Shown: positions 38,332-41,080 of the stretch, piece by piece
Layout of the letters: every line of letters begins with the position of its first letter
Position numbering within the stretch: position 1 is the first letter of the stretch
DNA from: Candidatus Acidiferrales bacterium
Lineage (GTDB): Bacteria > Acidobacteriota > Terriglobia > Acidiferrales > UBA7541
Length of the DNA stretch: 41,080 bases
Reading direction: 5' to 3'
NCBI GenBank assembly: GCA_030038275.1
Contig: JASHPG010000031.1
Span: 1-41,080 of the forward strand
Program-made: the position numbers and the translations under genes
Notes under the pieces: generated by a model
The model's database searches: none
Told to the model about the DNA's origin: nothing
The model's input: the letters and a program-made list of their open reading frames with translations, nothing else

Positions 38332-39729
38332 GTGGGCAAGAGCTTAGAGGATTTATTACAGGCCGCCGGGAACCCGGTGAATATGCTGCGGAATGCGCAG
38401 ATCGGCGCGCACGTGTATCCGGTCGTGCCGGCGGAGTACACGAATTGGCGGGACGAGCAGCGAGCCTGGCAACAGAGCTGCGTGCTATTCAATCAGTCCT
38501 ATCACATGACGGACATGTACGTGAAAGGGCCGGATGGTCTTCGATTGCTCTCCGATCTCGGCATCAACACGTTCAAGGGATTCGTGCCGGACAAGGCCAA
38601 GCAGTTCGTCGCCTGCAATTACGACGGTTACGTGATCGGCGACGTCATCTTGTTCTACCTGGAAAAGGACCTGTTCAATCTTGTGGGCCGTCCGCCGATT
38701 CACAATTGGGTGACGTATCATGCGCAGAAGGGAAAGTACAACGTGACGCTTGAGCGCGACGAGCGCTCCGCCGCGCGGCAGGGCGGCGATACGAACCGCA
38801 AAGTGTACCGGTTCCAGGTGCAGGGCCCGAACGCAATGAAACTGACTGACAAGTTGCTCGGCAAACCGGCGCCGGACCTGAAGTTTTTCAACATGACCAC
38901 GATCACCATCGCCGGTAAGCAGGTGAGGGCCTTGCGGCACGGCATGGTTGGCCAGCCCGGATGGGAATTGTTCGGGCCATGGGCCGATGGCGACGCGGTG
39001 AAGGCCGCGATTGTGGAAGCGGGCAAGGAATTCGGGCTGCGGCTGGTGGGAGCGCGGGCGTATTCCTCGAACACGCTGGAGTCCGGCTGGATTCCTTCGC
39101 CGATGCCGGCTGTTTACAGCGGCGAAAAGATGAAGGAATACCGGCAATGGCTGCCGGCGACGGGCTTTGAAGCCAATTCCTCTCTTGGCGGCAGCTTTTA
39201 TTCGAACAACATTGAGGATTACTACCTGACGCCCTACGACCTGGGCTACGGCTACATCGTGAAGTTCGATCACGACTTCATCGGCCGCGCCGCGCTCGAG
39301 AAGGTCGCCGCGAATCCGCCGCGCCAGAAAGTTACCCTGGCGCTCAACAATGACGACGTGACGGCCGCGATTTCAACCATGTTCAAAAAGACCGGCCGCG
39401 CAAAGTATTTCGATTTTCCTTCGGCCGTTTATTCGACCACGCCGTTCGACAAGGTGATGCGCGACGGCAAGACCGTTGGCGTCTCCACGTGGGTTGGCTA
39501 TAGCTCGAATGAGGGCAAGATGCTCACGCTGGCGATCGTCGACAAGGAATTCGCACATCCCGGCACGGAAGTCACCTTCGTGTGGGGCGAGGAGGGCGGC
39601 GGATCGAAGAAACCGACCGTCGAGCCGCACGTGCAGACGGAAATACGCGCGATCGTCAGCCCGGTGCCGTACTCGGAAGTGGCCCGCGAACATTACCGTC
39701 CGCAGCAGAACGCCGCTTCGATCCGGTAA
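38332..39729 (+). CDS. LigM/DesA-like tetrahydrofolate-dependent aromatic O-demethylase (GcvT family)
   Basis: The 465-residue product begins at a GTG, 6 nt after AGGAGAG. Its size and fold match the GcvT-like O-demethylases LigM (vanillate, 3-O-methylgallate) and DesA (syringate), which move an aromatic methoxyl methyl to tetrahydrofolate. Recognisable stretches are YPVVPAEYTNWRDEQRAW, CVLFNQSYHMTDMYVKGPDG, KQFVACNYDGYVIGDVILFY and GPNAMKLTDKLLGKP. ALRHGMVGQPGWELFGPWAD and ARAYSSNTLESGWIPSPMPA follow. The last 60 residues have the GcvT_C barrel. The expected product is a catechol or gallate-type phenol, which suits the extradiol enzyme at 15 kb. Neighbouring folate C1 genes are not present. 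The exact methoxy substrate cannot be told. Confidence 0.9.
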   Translation: MGKSLEDLLQAAGNPVNMLRNAQIGAHVYPVVPAEYTNWRDEQRAWQQSCVLFNQSYHMTDMYVKGPDGLRLLSDLGINTFKGFVPDKAKQFVACNYDGYVIGDVILFYLEKDLFNLVGRPPIHNWVTYHAQKGKYNVTLERDERSAARQGGDTNRKVYRFQVQGPNAMKLTDKLLGKPAPDLKFFNMTTITIAGKQVRALRHGMVGQPGWELFGPWADGDAVKAAIVEAGKEFGLRLVGARAYSSNTLESGWIPSPMPAVYSGEKMKEYRQWLPATGFEANSSLGGSFYSNNIEDYYLTPYDLGYGYIVKFDHDFIGRAALEKVAANPPRQKVTLALNNDDVTAAISTMFKKTGRAKYFDFPSAVYSTTPFDKVMRDGKTVGVSTWVGYSSNEGKMLTLAIVDKEFAHPGTEVTFVWGEEGGGSKKPTVEPHVQTEIRAIVSPVPYSEVAREHYRPQQNAASIR

Positions 39730-39774
39730 TCGCCTCGACATCGCCGACAGGCGAGAACTCTCTCGTCGCAAACG

Positions 39775-39816
39775 AAAAAAAGGGACGCAGCTGCAATGGC
39801 CGCGTCCTTTTGCTTT
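39775..39816 (+). terminator. Rho-independent terminator after the O-demethylase gene
   Basis: GGACGC (39783-39788) pairs with GCGTCC (39802-39807), followed by TTTT. An A-run precedes the stem. The gene that follows begins at 39845. Confidence 0.7.
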
Positions 39817-39844
39817 TGCCGCGCTAGCGGACTAAGATTCAGCC

Positions 39845-40243
39845 ATGTCAATCATGCGAGCGGTTGCAGGCGCGGTTCTGCTGAGCTGTTGCGCTCTTTC
39901 CGCGGTTGCGCAATCGAAGCGGCCGCCCGAAACAGCGCAGCAAAAGGCTTGCGATCAGACCGGCAAGGCGTATTTCGATAGCTTGCACTTGAAGGGCGGA
40001 AGTCTTTTCGGCACGCACTACGACGCGCTCTCGCAAAGCTGCGAAGCGGAGTACGTGGTCATCGCTGACGGCATGACCCAGCTTTCGATCGACGACGCCG
40101 GAAAGCGCGCGAGCCTGGCCATGTATCTGGCTTCGGAAAAAACGGGGAACATCGAGAAGTGCTACGTGCTTTCCACCCGCTGCCAATCGGAAGGTATGTT
40201 CCTAACGCTATCCGCGAAGGTGTTCCGCTGGGTGACTTTCTGA
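39845..40243 (+). CDS. Small exported hypothetical protein
   Basis: The 132-residue product starts with a signal peptide (MSIMRAVAGAVLLSCCALSA, cut near AVAQ). The mature part has four Cys, in KACDQTGKAYFDSL, QSCEAEYVV, EKCYVL and STRCQSEG, that could form two disulfides. No family was recognised. It lies behind the terminator of the O-demethylase gene and is convergent with, and overlaps by 36 bp, the first DUF3147 gene. The ATG has no strong ribosome site, so its reality rests on the clean signal peptide and the Cys pattern. Confidence 0.6.
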   Translation: MSIMRAVAGAVLLSCCALSAVAQSKRPPETAQQKACDQTGKAYFDSLHLKGGSLFGTHYDALSQSCEAEYVVIADGMTQLSIDDAGKRASLAMYLASEKTGNIEKCYVLSTRCQSEGMFLTLSAKVFRWVTF

Positions 40244-40708
40244 TTTGCGTGCGTCGGATGCCGAGCCCCTCTTGCGGCGGCGCGTGAATCGAAGCCACCG
40301 GTTCAGCCTCCATAAAGCGACGGACGCCGCGAACCAGATCGCCAACGCGGCGAGCAAATCGCCGGCCGCGCTCCATCGCGCGAGCAGCGTCCAGACGAAC
40401 GCCGCGAAGCACATCAGACCCACGCTTCCCCAAATCGCTCCCCGGGCATCGACCGCCGCGACCAGTCGGCCGCGCATTTTCCCGGATTTTCCGCGTTCGA
40501 TCTTCTGCTGCCGTTCGCTCGCTTCAATCAGCGTGGACGTGGCCGGGAAAACAGCAGGGAATGCGAGAAAAAGTCCGCCCAGCGCCGGCCCGTATTCCTT
40601 GGCCAAGAGTCCGGCAAACACGGTGATCGCGCCGCCGAACGCGAATCGCAAAATGTAGTCGGCGAACGACGTTTCTTTCAGCGCTCGAAAATTGAACGCG
40701 ATCTTCAT
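40208..40708 (-). CDS. DUF3147-family membrane protein
   Basis: The 166-residue product has about four hydrophobic segments. The first unit (FADYILRFAFGGAITVFAGL and LGGLFLAFPAVFPATSTLIE) is the pattern I recall for DUF3147-type transporters-like small proteins. A basic loop (QQKIERGKSGKMRGR) follows, and two hydrophobic stretches then end in an Arg/Lys-rich tail. Function is unknown. The second gene of the pair starts directly upstream (40715-41053), so the two probably form a heteromeric pair. Its 3' end overlaps the end of the exported protein gene by 36 bp on the other strand. Confidence 0.75.
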   Translation of the reverse strand: MKIAFNFRALKETSFADYILRFAFGGAITVFAGLLAKEYGPALGGLFLAFPAVFPATSTLIEASERQQKIERGKSGKMRGRLVAAVDARGAIWGSVGLMCFAAFVWTLLARWSAAGDLLAALAIWFAASVALWRLNRWLRFTRRRKRGSASDARKSESHPAEHLRG

Positions 40709-40714
40709 CGGCTG

Positions 40715-41053
40715 CTATCGCAACCCCAGCGCCCAGACTGCCATCGCGCACGCCAGCCACACGCCCAGCGCGGCGGATGTCGCCCGGAACGCGTGAATTC
40801 GATATTTCCCCATCAGCCGGACGCAAACGCACGAATACACCAGCAGCGCGAACGCGCCGGCAATCATCGAGCGCGCCTCCCCGCTCGCATACGCTTTCCC
40901 ATTTGCGGTAATCGTCAAGATCAACGTGGCCAGCGCGATCGAAGGCGCCGCGCAGAAAATCCCTGCGAAACTTTTCGGCCGCAAAACGTCGCCAATCGCC
41001 GCGAATATGCACACCAGCAAACCGCCCACCGCGAACCGGATGGCGTATTCCAT
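40715..41053 (-). CDS. DUF3147-family membrane protein, second copy
   Basis: The 112-residue product (ATG at 41053, after GAGG; a GTG at 41065 is an alternative) has four hydrophobic segments. It contains the family phrases IGDVLRPKSFAGIFCAAPS, IALATLILTITANGKAY and EARSMIAGAFALLVYS. Only 6 nt separate its stop from the start of the next DUF3147 gene, so they are co-transcribed. Tandem DUF3147 genes occur widely and suggest a two-subunit small membrane complex of unknown activity. Confidence 0.78.
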   Translation of the reverse strand: MEYAIRFAVGGLLVCIFAAIGDVLRPKSFAGIFCAAPSIALATLILTITANGKAYASGEARSMIAGAFALLVYSCVCVRLMGKYRIHAFRATSAALGVWLACAMAVWALGLR

Positions 41054-41080
41054 GGGACCTCGCACACTGCCGAAAAAGCC

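Overview
The window reads as a chromosomal contig of a high-GC, Gram-negative soil bacterium, most likely an acidobacterium. Supporting this are an LPS-assembly lipoprotein (LptE), many exported proteins, a THF-dependent aromatic O-demethylase, a PQQ dehydrogenase, dispersed perfect palindromes of a kind I associate with acidobacterial genomes, and a CxxC/HxH small-protein family I recall from that phylum. No rRNA, tRNA or CRISPR array was seen. The taxonomic call is inference from gene content.

Layout. 1-6.3 kb: a rightward housekeeping run (sensor kinase, lipoprotein, DUF465, psd, pssA, a degenerate ASADH-like protein, lptE, holA) with short gaps or overlaps. 6.3-10.1 kb: leftward rpsT, bfr and valS. 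10.3-12.7 kb: an SdpR/SdpI-type autorepressor and membrane-protein pair with a palindromic operator, then an exported alpha/beta hydrolase. 12.9-14.6 kb: a leftward gene interrupted by one in-frame TGA, which I interpret as a selenoprotein of the UGSC (GrdB-like) type. 15.1-18.4 kb: a rightward aromatic-catabolism-like cluster (extradiol dioxygenase, RraA/CHA-aldolase-like, NTF2-like, DUF1932 dehydrogenase). 18.6-21.9 kb: a CpsB-like phosphatase, then an accessory patch with a serine-recombinase relic, a DsbA-like lipoprotein, a cysteine-rich peptide and an orphan membrane protein. 21.9-27.3 kb: DUF1634 and TSUP permease, a TPR protein, a sugar-nucleotide epimerase, and DUF3108-like and PilZ proteins. 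27.4-30.2 kb: a repeat-rich accessory patch with a CxxC/HTH-like protein, a broken TIR-like gene, a methyltransferase and palindromic repeats. 30.2-33.4 kb: a quinohemoprotein dehydrogenase with a lanthanide-type Asp signature, and a DUF8021-like exported protein. 33.6-41 kb: Mrp/ApbC, a fused enoyl-CoA hydratase/3-hydroxyacyl-CoA dehydrogenase, a hydrolase, a LigM/DesA-like O-demethylase, a small exported protein and two DUF3147 proteins.

How the parts may work together. LigM-like demethylation, extradiol ring cleavage, CHA-aldolase-like chemistry, beta-oxidation and PQQ alcohol oxidation together suggest growth on plant-derived methoxylated aromatics and alcohols. The most striking object is the putative selenoprotein. 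Its UGA falls exactly at the U-x-x-C redox site of the family. A hairpin that fits the bacterial SECIS rules begins 13 nt downstream, with its loop 21 nt from the UGA. The product carries a twin-arginine-like signal and has a large C-terminal domain of unknown function. It sits head-to-head with the aromatic-cleavage cluster.
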